Shown here: in pieces, positions 1 through 8,815 of the stretch
Numbering within the stretch: position 1 is the stretch's first letter
Layout of the letters: every line of letters starts with the position of its first letter
From: Flavobacterium filum DSM 17961
GTDB taxonomy: Bacteria; Bacteroidota; Bacteroidia; Flavobacteriales; Flavobacteriaceae
Reading direction: 5' to 3'
NCBI RefSeq assembly: GCF_000425465.1
Contig: NZ_AUDM01000004.1
Coordinates: 62,001 to 126,000, forward strand
DNA length: 64,000 nt
The notes under the pieces: generated by a model
Seen by the model: only the letters and a program-made list of their open reading frames with translations
Databases searched by the model: none
Told to the model about the DNA's origin: nothing
Program-made: the position numbers and the translations under genes

Positions 1-486
1 CGTTAAAATAATTCTTGGTTTACAATCATCTATTCGGATTGCCAATTCATGAGGAGCAAATCCGCCAAAAACAACGGAATGAGTGACTCCAATTCGAGCA
101 CAAGCCAACATGGCAAAAGCGGCTTGCGGAATCATTGGCATATAAATAACCGCCGTTTCCCCTTTTTTAATGCCTAATGAAAGTAAACCTCCGGCAAGTT
201 TTGCCACTTCTGTTTTTACTTCATTATACGTATATTTTTTTACGGTTTGCGTAACCGGAGAATCATAAATAATGGCAATTTGCTCACCATAACCGTCTTC
301 AATGTGTTTATCTATTGCCAAGTAACACGCATTTAATTCGCCATCGGCATACCAAAGTGGATACTCGTTTTTGTCTTTTGATAAAATGGTTTGCGGTTTT
401 TTAAACCAATGTATAGATTCAGCTTGATCGCTCCAAAATTGTTTAGGATTGTCAAGACTTTTTTGATATAATGCTAAATATTTCAT
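1..486 (-). CDS. Acetyl-/propionyl-CoA synthetase, N-terminal part (runs off the left edge)
   Basis: The reverse strand opens with ATG at 486 and stays open to base 1, giving about 162 residues. The N-terminus (MKYLALYQKSLDNPKQFWS) and the stretch VIYMPMIPQAAFAMLACAR followed by SVVFGGFA match the acetyl-CoA/propionyl-CoA synthetase family, with closer resemblance to PrpE-type enzymes than to classical Acs. The family activates short-chain fatty acids to acyl-CoA through an acyl-adenylate in the cytoplasm. The A3-A10 catalytic motifs lie outside the window, so substrate choice cannot be judged. It is the last gene seen of a minus-strand group holding an acetate-type symporter and a two-component system, which fits acetate or propionate use. 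Confidence 0.9.
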   Translation of the reverse strand, partial: MKYLALYQKSLDNPKQFWSDQAESIHWFKKPQTILSKDKNEYPLWYADGELNACYLAIDKHIEDGYGEQIAIIYDSPVTQTVKKYTYNEVKTEVAKLAGGLLSLGIKKGETAVIYMPMIPQAAFAMLACARIGVTHSVVFGGFAPHELAIRIDDCKPRIILT

Positions 487-523
487 TTTTGTGTGTTGTT
501 TCTAATATTGTAATTCATTCTTC

Positions 524-575
524 ACTACTTACTAAGGACTATGAACTAAGGACTGAGAACTGAGGACTATGAACT
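524..575. repeat. Heptamer array, ACT-anchored
   Basis: Seven consecutive 7-base units lie here: ACTACTT, ACTAAGG, ACTATGA, ACTAAGG, ACTGAGA, ACTGAGG, ACTATGA, then a final ACT. The first three bases are constant and the last four vary. The array fills the gap between the synthetase and response regulator genes, and its end supplies the regulator's last two serine codons and its stop. Function is unknown. Confidence 0.8.
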
Positions 576-938
576 AGTAGCAAGCAATTCATTCACTTGA
601 TCCACTAATTTTTTAATTGAAAAAGGTTTCGTCATATAGGCATTAGCTCCTAATTGCATACCTTTTTCAATATCACTTTCTTTGTTTTTGGCAGAGAGAA
701 AAATGACTTTACAATGGGTTAATTTTTCATTCTTTTTAATCGATTCAATGGTAGCATAACCATCAACATTGGGCATCATGATGTCGAGAATAATTACATC
801 CGGTTGTTCTGTTTTTAAAATATCCAGAGCTTCTTGACCGTCACGAGCGATAAATACTTCAAAATTTTGTTTTTTGAACGTATATTCCAACGACATGATA
901 ATGTTGGGTTCGTCATCTACTAATAAAATCTTTTTCAT
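567..938 (-). CDS. Single-domain response regulator (CheY-like)
   Basis: The 123 residues form only a receiver domain. The acidic pair D8-D9, the phospho-acceptor D52 (in LDIMMPNVDG) and K104 (TKPF) are all present. There is no DNA-binding or other output domain, so it probably acts by protein-protein contact or as a phosphorelay intermediate. The gene starts 2 bases downstream of the stop of the hybrid sensor kinase gene, so the two are almost certainly co-transcribed and form a pair. The final codons and stop lie in a heptamer repeat. Its output is unknown; control of the neighbouring acetate genes is an inference from position. Confidence 0.93.
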   Translation of the reverse strand: MKKILLVDDEPNIIMSLEYTFKKQNFEVFIARDGQEALDILKTEQPDVIILDIMMPNVDGYATIESIKKNEKLTHCKVIFLSAKNKESDIEKGMQLGANAYMTKPFSIKKLVDQVNELLATSS

Positions 939-940
939 CT

Positions 941-3634
941 TTATTGTATTTTTTTAGGAAGAGTAAATGAAAAGGTTACGCCATTTTGAACGTTTTCTGC
1001 CCAAATTTTGCCTTTATGAGCTTCAATGATTTGCTTGCAAATGGCTAATCCTAAACCGCTTCCGATTGGTTTTTTAATATTTTGATTGCTGGATTGATAA
1101 AATTTGTCGAAAATAGACTCTAAATCCTCGGGATTGACTCCTTTTCCGTTGTTAAAAACATTCACTTTCAGATATTCATCTTCATGCTCAGAAAGGGTGA
1201 TGATAATTATTCCATCCTTTTCATCAGCAAATTTAATAGCATTGGAAACCAAATTGGTAATCACTTGAATGATTCTTTCTTCATCAAAAGAAATAAAAGT
1301 GGTATTCTGATTTTCATCAAATTCAACGTGTATTTTTTTATTAGAAATCAATTGTTGCAAAGGCGATAGTGATTTTGAAATGGTTTGAACTATACTCCCT
1401 TGAGTTGGATAAATTTTCTGCTTACCGGTTTCAAATTTTTCCAAATCCAAAATTTTATCAATCAAACGATTTAAACGATCTGATTCGGTAATAATATTTT
1501 GAAGAAATTGCTTTTTCAATTCATCCGGAATTTCATCATCGTCATGTAAAATTTCGCTTGCGGCACGAATGGCGGTTATTGGCGTTCGTAGTTCATGCGT
1601 AACAGTATCCAAAAATTCATCTTTTTGTTTGTCTTTCAAAACCAAATTCTCATTGGCTTTTTTCAATTGAGAAGAAAGCTCTTTTAATTCATTGGATGTT
1701 TCCGTTAATTTTTTGTTGATAATAAGATTTTCTTTCGATTCCTCTAATATTTTTAAGACTTCCGGTAAACTGATTTTGTCTTCTTTGGTTACACTTTCAA
1801 TTAAAATTTTAGCCGAAGCAGTGCCAATGTGTCCGGTTAGTAAGTTTTCTGCAAATTTGACTAATCGTGCATCTGCCATCAAATTATCAGGAGCGATATT
1901 ATATTTCATTTTGAAAATAGAAAGTGCACGATTGGTTCGCTCTTCACCTAGAAAACGCTTTAAAACTTTTTGAATATCAGATACATAAGCCGTTCCTTTC
2001 CACACAAAAGCATTTTCGTGATTGTTGATGTATTTGTCGATATCAACATACATTTCTGCATAATTTCGTTCGCGATAATTTCCTTTGAAACTAACAGAAA
2101 CAGCCATATAAACCAATACATTAAATAGCAAACTCCAAAAAAGAGCATGTGGAATAGGATCCAGATAATCCAATCCGAAAAGCTGAAAAGGTTGTAATAT
2201 CGTGAATCCGAAAAAACCTTCTTTAAAGAAATTACTTCCCGGATTAATTGAACTCAGCAAAAAAGGCAACATGATGGTGTAAAAGCAAATTAACATTCCC
2301 ACCACAATACCGGCAACTGCTCCGTTTAGTGAGCCTCTTTTCCAAAAAATAGCTCCAAAAAAAGCGGGACCGAGTTGGGCAACAATTACAAATGAAATCA
2401 TTCCAACCGATACCAACGAAAAATCCATGATAAAGTAGCGGTAATAAATAAAAGCTAAAATGATTAGAAGAAATATACCAATTCGTCTAATGTTTACAAT
2501 TCTTTCGCTATTGCTTTCCTGATTATCTTTTTGTAACGAACCTAAAACGCCATACGGAATCAATAAATTATTACTCAACATAGTTGAAAGCGTAATCGAT
2601 GAAACCACAATCATAGAAATGGCGGCAGAAAATCCTCCCAAAAAGACCATTACTGTCATGATTGTATTGTCAAAAAGTTGTGGAATCAAAAGGGAAAACA
2701 TATCCGGATTAACATTTTTTCCTTCAAATAAAATATTTCCACCCCATGCAATTGGGTAAACGAACAAATTGAACAACAAAAGATACAGTGGAAATAACCA
2801 AATGGCAGTTCTAATGTGCTTTTCTCGGTTGTTTTCTACAATTGACATATGAAATTGTCGAGGTAATAAAAATATCGAAAAGAACGATAAAACAATGAGC
2901 ATCATCCAGTTCATTCCGCCTTCTAAACCATGAATTGTATTTCTTTCTTCGAAACTTTCCATCAAAGAAGCTTTGGCATAAATGGCATCAAAACCATCAA
3001 AAACATAAAAAGTAACATACAATCCAAGTATAATGAAAAAGAATAATTTGAGTAATGATTCCATTGCCACAGCCGTTACAATTCCTTTTCTCTTTTCGGA
3101 AGCATCTACGTAGCGAGTACCATAAAAAGAAGCAAATACGGCTAAAACAATCGCAACATAAGTAGAAGTATCAAAAAATACATTGTTAGATTCCTCAGAA
3201 TTTGTAACAATATGAAACGTTTCAGAAATAGCTTTTAATTGTAAACCGATATAGGGTAAAATGGCTATTAATGCGATTAGTGTAACCAAAGCCCCCATGA
3301 ATCGACTGTTGCCATATCGTAAGGAAATAAAATCGGCAATACTCGAAATTTTATTGACTCTTGAAATGCGAATTATTTTTCTTAGAATCAAAATCCAAGC
3401 CGGAAAGGCAATAACCGGACCGAGATAGATGGGAATAAAATTCAAACCTGAATTGGCTGCCACACCAATACTTCCGTAGTACGTCCAAGTGGTACAATAC
3501 ACCGCAAGTGAAAGTGAATAAACATAGGGATTATTTGTCCATTTTGAATTTCCTTTTCCTTCTGCCCATTGTGCAATAAAGAAAAGTAATCCAAGATATA
3601 AGAGTAATATGACTAATAAATACCCGCTATTCAT
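941..3634 (-). CDS. Sensor histidine kinase with sodium/solute symporter-like N-terminal half
   Basis: The 897-residue protein has about a dozen hydrophobic segments in its first 500 residues, laid out like the SSS (sodium:solute symporter) family, then a linker and coiled region, a HisKA domain with the phospho-accepting His near residue 680 (VTHELRTP), and an HATPase domain with an N box (NLVSNAIKFA) and a G box (GSGLGLAIC) near residue 860. This is the CbrA-like architecture, in which a transporter module senses or imports a nutrient and passes the signal to the kinase. It overlaps the small gene upstream by 8 bases and abuts the response regulator downstream. The symporter next door makes a short-chain carboxylate a plausible signal, but this is inferred. 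Confidence 0.93.
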   Translation of the reverse strand: MNSGYLLVILLLYLGLLFFIAQWAEGKGNSKWTNNPYVYSLSLAVYCTTWTYYGSIGVAANSGLNFIPIYLGPVIAFPAWILILRKIIRISRVNKISSIADFISLRYGNSRFMGALVTLIALIAILPYIGLQLKAISETFHIVTNSEESNNVFFDTSTYVAIVLAVFASFYGTRYVDASEKRKGIVTAVAMESLLKLFFFIILGLYVTFYVFDGFDAIYAKASLMESFEERNTIHGLEGGMNWMMLIVLSFFSIFLLPRQFHMSIVENNREKHIRTAIWLFPLYLLLFNLFVYPIAWGGNILFEGKNVNPDMFSLLIPQLFDNTIMTVMVFLGGFSAAISMIVVSSITLSTMLSNNLLIPYGVLGSLQKDNQESNSERIVNIRRIGIFLLIILAFIYYRYFIMDFSLVSVGMISFVIVAQLGPAFFGAIFWKRGSLNGAVAGIVVGMLICFYTIMLPFLLSSINPGSNFFKEGFFGFTILQPFQLFGLDYLDPIPHALFWSLLFNVLVYMAVSVSFKGNYRERNYAEMYVDIDKYINNHENAFVWKGTAYVSDIQKVLKRFLGEERTNRALSIFKMKYNIAPDNLMADARLVKFAENLLTGHIGTASAKILIESVTKEDKISLPEVLKILEESKENLIINKKLTETSNELKELSSQLKKANENLVLKDKQKDEFLDTVTHELRTPITAIRAASEILHDDDEIPDELKKQFLQNIITESDRLNRLIDKILDLEKFETGKQKIYPTQGSIVQTISKSLSPLQQLISNKKIHVEFDENQNTTFISFDEERIIQVITNLVSNAIKFADEKDGIIIITLSEHEDEYLKVNVFNNGKGVNPEDLESIFDKFYQSSNQNIKKPIGSGLGLAICKQIIEAHKGKIWAENVQNGVTFSFTLPKKIQ

Positions 3635-3836
3635 TGTATTTTTTTAAAAAATAAAAGGATAAAATGATGGATAAAGTCCAAACAGAAAAAATATAAAAAT
3701 AGATGATTGGAATTCCAAAAATTGCATCGGAGTTATTGAACAGCAATAGAATTGGGAAGTTAAACGCTACCCAAAGCAACAAACTAAGAATTACAAATTT
3801 TTGAAGATGCCTTTTTTTCATATTTTCATTTTTCAT
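3627..3836 (-). CDS. Small two-helix membrane protein next to symporter kinase
   Basis: The 69 residues form a basic N-terminus and two hydrophobic segments (about residues 12-33 and 40-63) ending in a basic tail. The pattern GIPIIYFYIF resembles small symporter-associated proteins such as DUF3311, but I do not place it firmly. A second ATG at codon 6 could be the true start. Its 3' end overlaps the kinase gene by 8 bases, so the two are probably translationally coupled. It may be an accessory subunit of the symporter-like half of the kinase or of the transporter upstream; this rests on position and size only. Confidence 0.7.
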   Translation of the reverse strand: MKNENMKKRHLQKFVILSLLLWVAFNFPILLLFNNSDAIFGIPIIYFYIFSVWTLSIILSFYFLKKYNE

Positions 3837-3847
3837 TTTATAAACAA

Positions 3848-3876
3848 ACTCTGCTCTTGATATTCAAAAGCAGAGT
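3848..3876 (-). terminator. Hairpin downstream of the acetate-type symporter gene
   Basis: Arms ACTCTGCT (3848-3855) and AGCAGAGT (3869-3876) pair perfectly across a 13-base loop. On the minus strand the second arm is followed by TTTGTTTAT, a loose T-rich tract. It lies between the symporter gene and the kinase group, so it could end or thin out symporter transcripts before the sensor genes. Confidence 0.55.
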
Positions 3877-3900
3877 ATGTTATAAAACATTGATTATCAG

Positions 3901-5613
3901 TTAATGGTCAACAGCTTCTCCTGCTCCAGAGGGAATTCGAATGTTTTCCACAATTTCCTGAACATCATGAGGTGGTTCCGGTGTAAATTTATTCACTACC
4001 AAAGCTACAACAAAGTTGGCAATCATAGCTACTGTTCCGAAACCTTCCGGTGAAATACCAAACCACCAATCAGGTTTTAACGAATCTACTACTTCTTTTC
4101 CACCATCGAAGATACCGAATTTAAATTTCAACATGTAGTAAATCATCAATAACATTCCAACTACCATTCCACTAATTGCACCTTCTTTATTCATTTTCTT
4201 ATAGAAAATACCTAAAATAATGGCCGGGAAGAATGAAGCTGCGGCTAATCCAAACGCTAAAGCCACTACGGCAGCAACGAATCCTGGTGGATTGATTCCG
4301 AAATATCCTGCAATACAAACCGCAACAGCAGCAGATCCACGAGCAGCCCATAGTTCACTTTTTTCTGAAATGTTTGGGTTGATCATTTTCTTAATTAAAT
4401 CATGCGAAACAGAAGAAGAAATCACCAACAATAATCCGGCAGCCGTTGATAATGCAGCAGCTAAAGCTCCTGCCGCTACTAATGCAATTACCCAATTGGG
4501 CAAATTCGCAATTTCGGGATTAGCCAATACCATAATATCATTGTCAATTTTTAATTCGTTGGCATCTTTATCGGCTACATATTGAATTTTTCCGTCTGCA
4601 TTTTTGTCTTCAAAAGTTAACAATCCTGTTTTTTCCCAATTCACAAACCATTGTGGCATAGAACTATATTCTTTATCACTTACAGTTTGAATTAAATTAG
4701 TTTTAGCAAATACCGCAACAGCTGGTGCAGTAGTATAAAGAATCGCAATTAACAACAATGCCCAACCTGCTGATTTACGGGCGTCTCGTACTTTTTTAAC
4801 GGTGAAAAAACGAACAATAACGTGAGGTAATCCTGCAGTTCCAACCATTAATGCTAATGTTATAGCAAATACATCAATCATTGATTTAGAACCGCTTGTG
4901 TATTCATCAAATCCTAATTCTGTTTGCAATCCGTTTAATTTATCCAATAAATACGTTCCTGAACCATCGGCCATTGTTCCTCCCATTCCTAATTGTGGAA
5001 TTGGATTACCTGTCATTTGAATGGAAATAAAAATAGCTGGAACCATAAAAGCAAAAATCAAGACACAATATTGAGCCACTTGTGTATACGTAATCCCTTT
5101 CATTCCACCTAAAACAGCATAAAACAATACGATTATCATCCCGATAATTACTCCTGTATTAATATCTACTTCTAAGAATCTGGAGAAAACTACTCCTACT
5201 CCACGCATTTGTCCCGCTACATACGTAAACGATACGATCAAAGCACAAAAAACTGCCACTGAACGAGCTGTTTTGGAATAATAGCGATCACCTATAAAAT
5301 CCGGCACCGTAAATTTTCCAAATTTTCTGAGGTAAGGAGCTAATAATAAGGCTAATAAAACATAACCACCGGTCCAACCCATTAAGTAAACCGCTCCATC
5401 ATATCCGGCAAAAGAAATAATTCCCGCCATTGAAATAAAGGAAGCGGCTGACATCCAGTCTGCAGCAGTTGCCATTCCGTTTGCGATAGGTGAAACACCA
5501 CCGCCGGCAACATAAAATTCTTTAGTTGATCCGGCTCGAGACCAGATTGCAATTCCGATGTAGAGAGCAAATGTGATCCCTACTATAATATATGTCCAAA
5601 TTTGTACATCCAT
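3901..5613 (-). CDS. Cation/acetate-type symporter, large subunit (ActP/SSS family, VC_2705 type)
   Basis: The 570-residue inner-membrane protein begins with a hydrophobic segment and carries the SSS signature (FYVAGGGVSPIANGMATAAD, then WMSAASFISMAG) and about 13 hydrophobic segments. A hydrophilic insertion sits near residues 315-370. ActP-type members import acetate, propionate or pyruvate with sodium or protons. The DUF4212 small-subunit gene immediately upstream is typical of the VC_2705 subfamily of sodium:solute symporters. A CoA synthetase and a kinase/regulator pair downstream support short-chain carboxylate uptake. Substrate is inferred from family and context. Confidence 0.9.
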   Translation of the reverse strand: MDVQIWTYIIVGITFALYIGIAIWSRAGSTKEFYVAGGGVSPIANGMATAADWMSAASFISMAGIISFAGYDGAVYLMGWTGGYVLLALLLAPYLRKFGKFTVPDFIGDRYYSKTARSVAVFCALIVSFTYVAGQMRGVGVVFSRFLEVDINTGVIIGMIIVLFYAVLGGMKGITYTQVAQYCVLIFAFMVPAIFISIQMTGNPIPQLGMGGTMADGSGTYLLDKLNGLQTELGFDEYTSGSKSMIDVFAITLALMVGTAGLPHVIVRFFTVKKVRDARKSAGWALLLIAILYTTAPAVAVFAKTNLIQTVSDKEYSSMPQWFVNWEKTGLLTFEDKNADGKIQYVADKDANELKIDNDIMVLANPEIANLPNWVIALVAAGALAAALSTAAGLLLVISSSVSHDLIKKMINPNISEKSELWAARGSAAVAVCIAGYFGINPPGFVAAVVALAFGLAAASFFPAIILGIFYKKMNKEGAISGMVVGMLLMIYYMLKFKFGIFDGGKEVVDSLKPDWWFGISPEGFGTVAMIANFVVALVVNKFTPEPPHDVQEIVENIRIPSGAGEAVDH

Positions 5614-5628
5614 TTTGTTTATTTTTTT

Positions 5629-5668
5629 GAGTTGCTGAGTAGCTGAGGTACTGAGCAGCTGAGTTACT
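5629..5668. repeat. Octamer array, GAG..CT-anchored
   Basis: Five consecutive 8-base units are seen: GAGTTGCT, GAGTAGCT, GAGGTACT, GAGCAGCT, GAGTTACT. GAG and the final CT are constant. It lies in the 100-base gap between the symporter large and small subunit genes. The same gap also holds a short AAC-anchored run at 5691-5711 (AACTGAT, AACCGAC, AACAGAA). Confidence 0.8.
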
Positions 5669-5713
5669 TAAATTTTAATATTTTACAGAAAACTGATAAC
5701 CGACAACAGAAGA

Positions 5714-5974
5714 CTATTCCTCGTCGTATCCGTATTTTTTATCCAATTTATTCATTAGTCGAACATACACAAAAATCAAAATCACAAAAACATAGATTGA
5801 CCCTTGTTGTGCAAACCAAAACCCGAGTGGAAAACCACCAATTTTGACTGCATTTAATGCGTCTTTAAATAATATCCCGGCTCCGTAAGAAACTAAAAAC
5901 CAAATGGATAATAAAATTAGAAGGTATTTTAAATTTTCCTTCCAATAGGCTGTAGCGTTAGCTTGGTTACTCAT
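5714..5974 (-). CDS. Symporter small subunit (DUF4212)
   Basis: The 86-residue protein has two hydrophobic segments (about residues 14-33 and 48-68) and the strongly conserved block GGFPLGFWFAQQGSIYVF, diagnostic of the small subunit found beside VC_2705-type sodium/substrate symporters. It sits directly upstream of the large subunit gene on the same strand. The family's exact role is not settled; it is presumed to assemble with the large subunit in the inner membrane. Confidence 0.9.
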   Translation of the reverse strand: MSNQANATAYWKENLKYLLILLSIWFLVSYGAGILFKDALNAVKIGGFPLGFWFAQQGSIYVFVILIFVYVRLMNKLDKKYGYDEE

Positions 5975-5991
5975 GATTAGTTTGTTTAAGA

Positions 5992-7371
5992 TTATAAATA
6001 TATTTGTAATTGCAATAAAAATTCACCTTTATATGAATCTATTTTATCAACCGCAGTATAAACAGGACGGTTTGAATATTGTGCAGTTATTTTAGCATGA
6101 TGACCATCTAAAAAGAAATTAGTTCCAAAATCAAATTGATTACTTGATTTTTCTAATGCTTCAAAATTTTTGTGACTTAATGCAGCATAAGGTTGAATTC
6201 TTACTTTAGGTTTCTCGCTTGAATTAGGCAACAAAAATCCTGCTTGGGTGTACCAAATTGTACCTGTTCCAATCATTGGTTGAAGATTTCCCGGACCAGC
6301 CAAAGCTTTATTACCGGTAAAAGCTGCATCAGCAACACCTTCGTTCATGATACCAATATTTCTCAAATAGTTTGGCCCAAAATCATACGAATAAAATACA
6401 CTGTAAGCAGTTACAGCCATTTTTTTCTCTTTTTTTCCAACAGGTAAATCTAAAAAGACATCACCGGCAAATAAATTGGTAGCATGTTTTTCAATTTCAC
6501 CATTTACAGAAATAACAGTCGAGCTTGGTGCGGTATAAAATCCGGCACCAACGTTAAACATCTTTTTAGTTCCTAAATACGTTCCCACTTTAAAAGGTAG
6601 GAAATTCGATTCTTTATCAAAAAAGTGATATTCAAAATAACCTGCTTTTGACCATTTGGCATTGTGATTATTATCTACAGCTCTTGCCAAATCTGAATTT
6701 GTTACATCAACCGGAACATTGTTGGTAGCAAAAGGTTTATTTAAACTCAAACGGTATTCAAAACGATCGTATTTTCCTTTTGCAAAAATTCCGATTTGAC
6801 GTGCAAATTGATCGGAGTTTTCAATCAATGGCCAATTAAATATTGGTGCGTCAATGGTCAAATAATTCAACGTTGATGACATGGTCATACGAGACAATCC
6901 CATGTAATAATGTAAACCTCCACCTAAACTTAAACTAAAAGGTTTGTTTTCTTTTGGTAACACAACTGCGTATTCATTCCATGCGTCATGGAAAAACAAT
7001 CCCGGTTTTTTACCATTACCATAACCGCCGGTTCCACCTGAACCTGAGGCACCGCCATTAATAAAGGTTTGATTGTTGATACCAATATGCGTTACAATCA
7101 TATAACGCGGAGAAATTTGTGCGTAAGCCAATAAACGCAGACGTCTAAGACCAATGTCTTCTTGTTTAGTAATTGCTTCATCTCCAATCATGGTTCCCGG
7201 ATTCATTTCAGAAGAACGCAACCAAATCTGATTCCATGCAATAAAACGCATGTATTTGGTTCCTTCCGGATTTAAATTAAATTTTAGTCCACCTCCGTAA
7301 TCCGTTGAGCCTTGTGAAAAAGCAAAGCCGAATGACATCAAAAGACTAATTGTAAATAATACTTTTTTCAT
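5992..7371 (-). CDS. Outer-membrane porin-like beta-barrel protein
   Basis: The 459-residue protein starts with a signal peptide (MKKVLFTISLLMSFGFAFSQ, cleavage near residue 20). The rest is rich in alternating aromatic and polar strands and ends in an aromatic/aliphatic C-terminus (LLQLQIYL), as outer-membrane beta-barrels do. It starts 17 bases upstream of the DUF4212 gene, so it probably belongs to the same transcript and supplies the outer-membrane route for the acid imported by the symporter. No solute specificity can be read from the sequence. Confidence 0.8.
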   Translation of the reverse strand: MKKVLFTISLLMSFGFAFSQGSTDYGGGLKFNLNPEGTKYMRFIAWNQIWLRSSEMNPGTMIGDEAITKQEDIGLRRLRLLAYAQISPRYMIVTHIGINNQTFINGGASGSGGTGGYGNGKKPGLFFHDAWNEYAVVLPKENKPFSLSLGGGLHYYMGLSRMTMSSTLNYLTIDAPIFNWPLIENSDQFARQIGIFAKGKYDRFEYRLSLNKPFATNNVPVDVTNSDLARAVDNNHNAKWSKAGYFEYHFFDKESNFLPFKVGTYLGTKKMFNVGAGFYTAPSSTVISVNGEIEKHATNLFAGDVFLDLPVGKKEKKMAVTAYSVFYSYDFGPNYLRNIGIMNEGVADAAFTGNKALAGPGNLQPMIGTGTIWYTQAGFLLPNSSEKPKVRIQPYAALSHKNFEALEKSSNQFDFGTNFFLDGHHAKITAQYSNRPVYTAVDKIDSYKGEFLLQLQIYL

Positions 7372-7481
7372 AAATAGAATTTTGGTTAAATAAGGGTTAG
7401 TTTGTCTATTTTGACAGCACTAAATTCTATTTTAAAAATCCAGAAAAAAATTTTGTTATATATTTTTGTAAACTACTATAG

Positions 7482-7901
7482 TTAATCTTTGAAACGTTCC
7501 CATTTTATAAGCATAAATTTATCACCTAATTCAGTAATAATCATCCCGGCTCCTTTGAGTTGATCCTTGTTTTTTAGGAATTCTACTAATTCTAAATGAT
7601 TGTAAATCTTATAAGTGGGATGATAATCGGTGTGAGCCGGTTTTTTGATTTTAAACTCTTTTACCCAATTGCTCACGGTAACATGGGAAACTCCAATAAT
7701 CCGTTCAATTTCACGGTAACTCAGGCCTTCCAAATACAATTGCAATGCTTTAGTTACATAGTAATCATCTATCTTTTTTCCTAACTTATTGACTGTAAAG
7801 TAATAGTTACATTTTTTGCACAAATACCGCTGTCTGTCTTTGATAATACCGCTTTTTACAATTTGATTATTTTGACATTTCGGACACGCTAAAATCTCCA
7901 T
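7482..7901 (-). CDS. Zinc-ribbon plus helix-turn-helix protein, IS1 InsA-like, probably a domesticated regulator
   Basis: The 139 residues begin with a zinc ribbon (C6, C9, C28, C31; CPKCQ and CKKCN), as in IS1 InsA and related transposase N-terminal domains, followed by a helix-turn-helix (LSYREIERIIGVSHVTVSNW, about residues 59-78) and a C-terminal region ending in LIKWERFKD. There is no DDE catalytic domain downstream, and I see no flanking inverted repeats. The gene lies 110 bases upstream of the porin on the same strand, heading the acetate-type uptake cluster, so a role as its transcription factor is plausible. It could also be a remnant of a mobile element. Confidence 0.75.
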   Translation of the reverse strand: MEILACPKCQNNQIVKSGIIKDRQRYLCKKCNYYFTVNKLGKKIDDYYVTKALQLYLEGLSYREIERIIGVSHVTVSNWVKEFKIKKPAHTDYHPTYKIYNHLELVEFLKNKDQLKGAGMIITELGDKFMLIKWERFKD

Positions 7902-8157
7902 ATATAAAAATTTTGCATAAATATATTAATTTAGCAATAATATAAAAACATTATTTATATTTTATTTTAGGAAAATTTACGAAGTGCTTAAATTTATTAG
8001 GAAAAAATTACATTTTGTATAAAATTATGCTATTTTTAAAATAGTTTGATTTTAGGATGTTTAGAGCATCGTTAATAACTTACTATACATTTTTAGCTTT
8101 TGAAATGAAAAGATATTCAGTCAATTTTCTTTAATTTGTAGAAACAACACTAAATCT
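7902..8157. other. Divergent intergenic region, AT-rich
   Basis: This 256-base stretch separates the minus-strand regulator from the plus-strand aromatic operon. It must hold the promoters of both. On the plus strand TTTAATTTG near 8128-8138 is a possible degenerate promoter box for the operon. I see no gene, clear hairpin or array in it. Confidence 0.5.
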
Positions 8158-8763
8158 ATGCAATTCAATACAAATGAAACAGATCCATCTGTTTTGTATA
8201 AATTATTAACCGGAACAATCATTCCAAGACCAATTGGTTGGATTTCAACAATTGACAAAGACGGAATCAATAATCTCGCCCCTTTTTCTTATTTTAATAT
8301 GATTTCGAGCGATCCGCCGTGTGTAATGTTTTCCACCCGAAGAGATAATAATCAATACAAAGACACGCTGAATAATGTGTTGCACAATGGAGAATTTGTT
8401 GTGAATTTGGTAACCATGGATGTTGTCGAACAAATGAATGCCACTTCTGCATCGGTTCCATCCGATGTAGATGAATTTGAATTGACCAACCTTACTCCTA
8501 TCGACTCTGTTTTCATCAAACCCAAACGTGTAAAAGAAAGTCCGATTCATTTTGAATGTGAAATGATTCATCACTATTTTATGGATAATAATGAGGGTGG
8601 CGGTGCTTGTATTGTCATTGGAAAAATAAAAACCATTCATATTGATGATGCTATTTTGATGGAAAACAATCGAATAAATTTAGACGTTTATAAACCCGTA
8701 GCTCGTTTAGCAGGTTCGAATTATAGTACGTTGGGAGAACTTTTTTCGATTAAAAGAGCGTAA
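8158..8763 (+). CDS. Flavin reductase-like FMN-binding protein
   Basis: The 201-residue protein matches the flavin reductase/flavoredoxin-like split-barrel family: TGTIIPRPIGWIST near the N-terminus, then NLAPFSYFNMISSDPP and the middle block GEFVVNLVT. Family members bind FMN and reduce flavin or use it as a cofactor. It is the first gene of the plus-strand aromatic operon, 52 bases upstream of the aryl-CoA hydroxylase/reductase. It may supply reduced flavin or carry out a reduction in the pathway; which one is not visible. No signal peptide, so cytoplasmic. Confidence 0.87.
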   Translation: MQFNTNETDPSVLYKLLTGTIIPRPIGWISTIDKDGINNLAPFSYFNMISSDPPCVMFSTRRDNNQYKDTLNNVLHNGEFVVNLVTMDVVEQMNATSASVPSDVDEFELTNLTPIDSVFIKPKRVKESPIHFECEMIHHYFMDNNEGGGACIVIGKIKTIHIDDAILMENNRINLDVYKPVARLAGSNYSTLGELFSIKRA

Positions 8764-8776
8764 TTTAATGTTTAAG

Positions 8777-8806
8777 AAATCAGTGTAAATCGGTGAAATC
8801 CGTGTC
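8777..8806. repeat. Short tandem repeat, AAATC.GTG-anchored
   Basis: Three units follow one another: AAATCAGTGT, AAATCGGTG, AAATCCGTGTC. They fill most of the 52-base gap between the flavin reductase and hydroxylase genes. The unit resembles the ends of the inverted repeats at 14609-14683 and 19013-19134 (AAATCTGTGTT-like). Confidence 0.7.
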
Positions 8807-8815
8807 AAATTAAAA

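Noticed and set aside
4220..4585. Open frame of 121 codons on the plus strand inside the symporter gene
   Set aside because: Alanine-rich shadow of the symporter coding strand; no start context, no family resemblance.
7482..7901. Complete insertion sequence
   Set aside because: No DDE transposase domain and no terminal inverted repeats or target duplication could be found.
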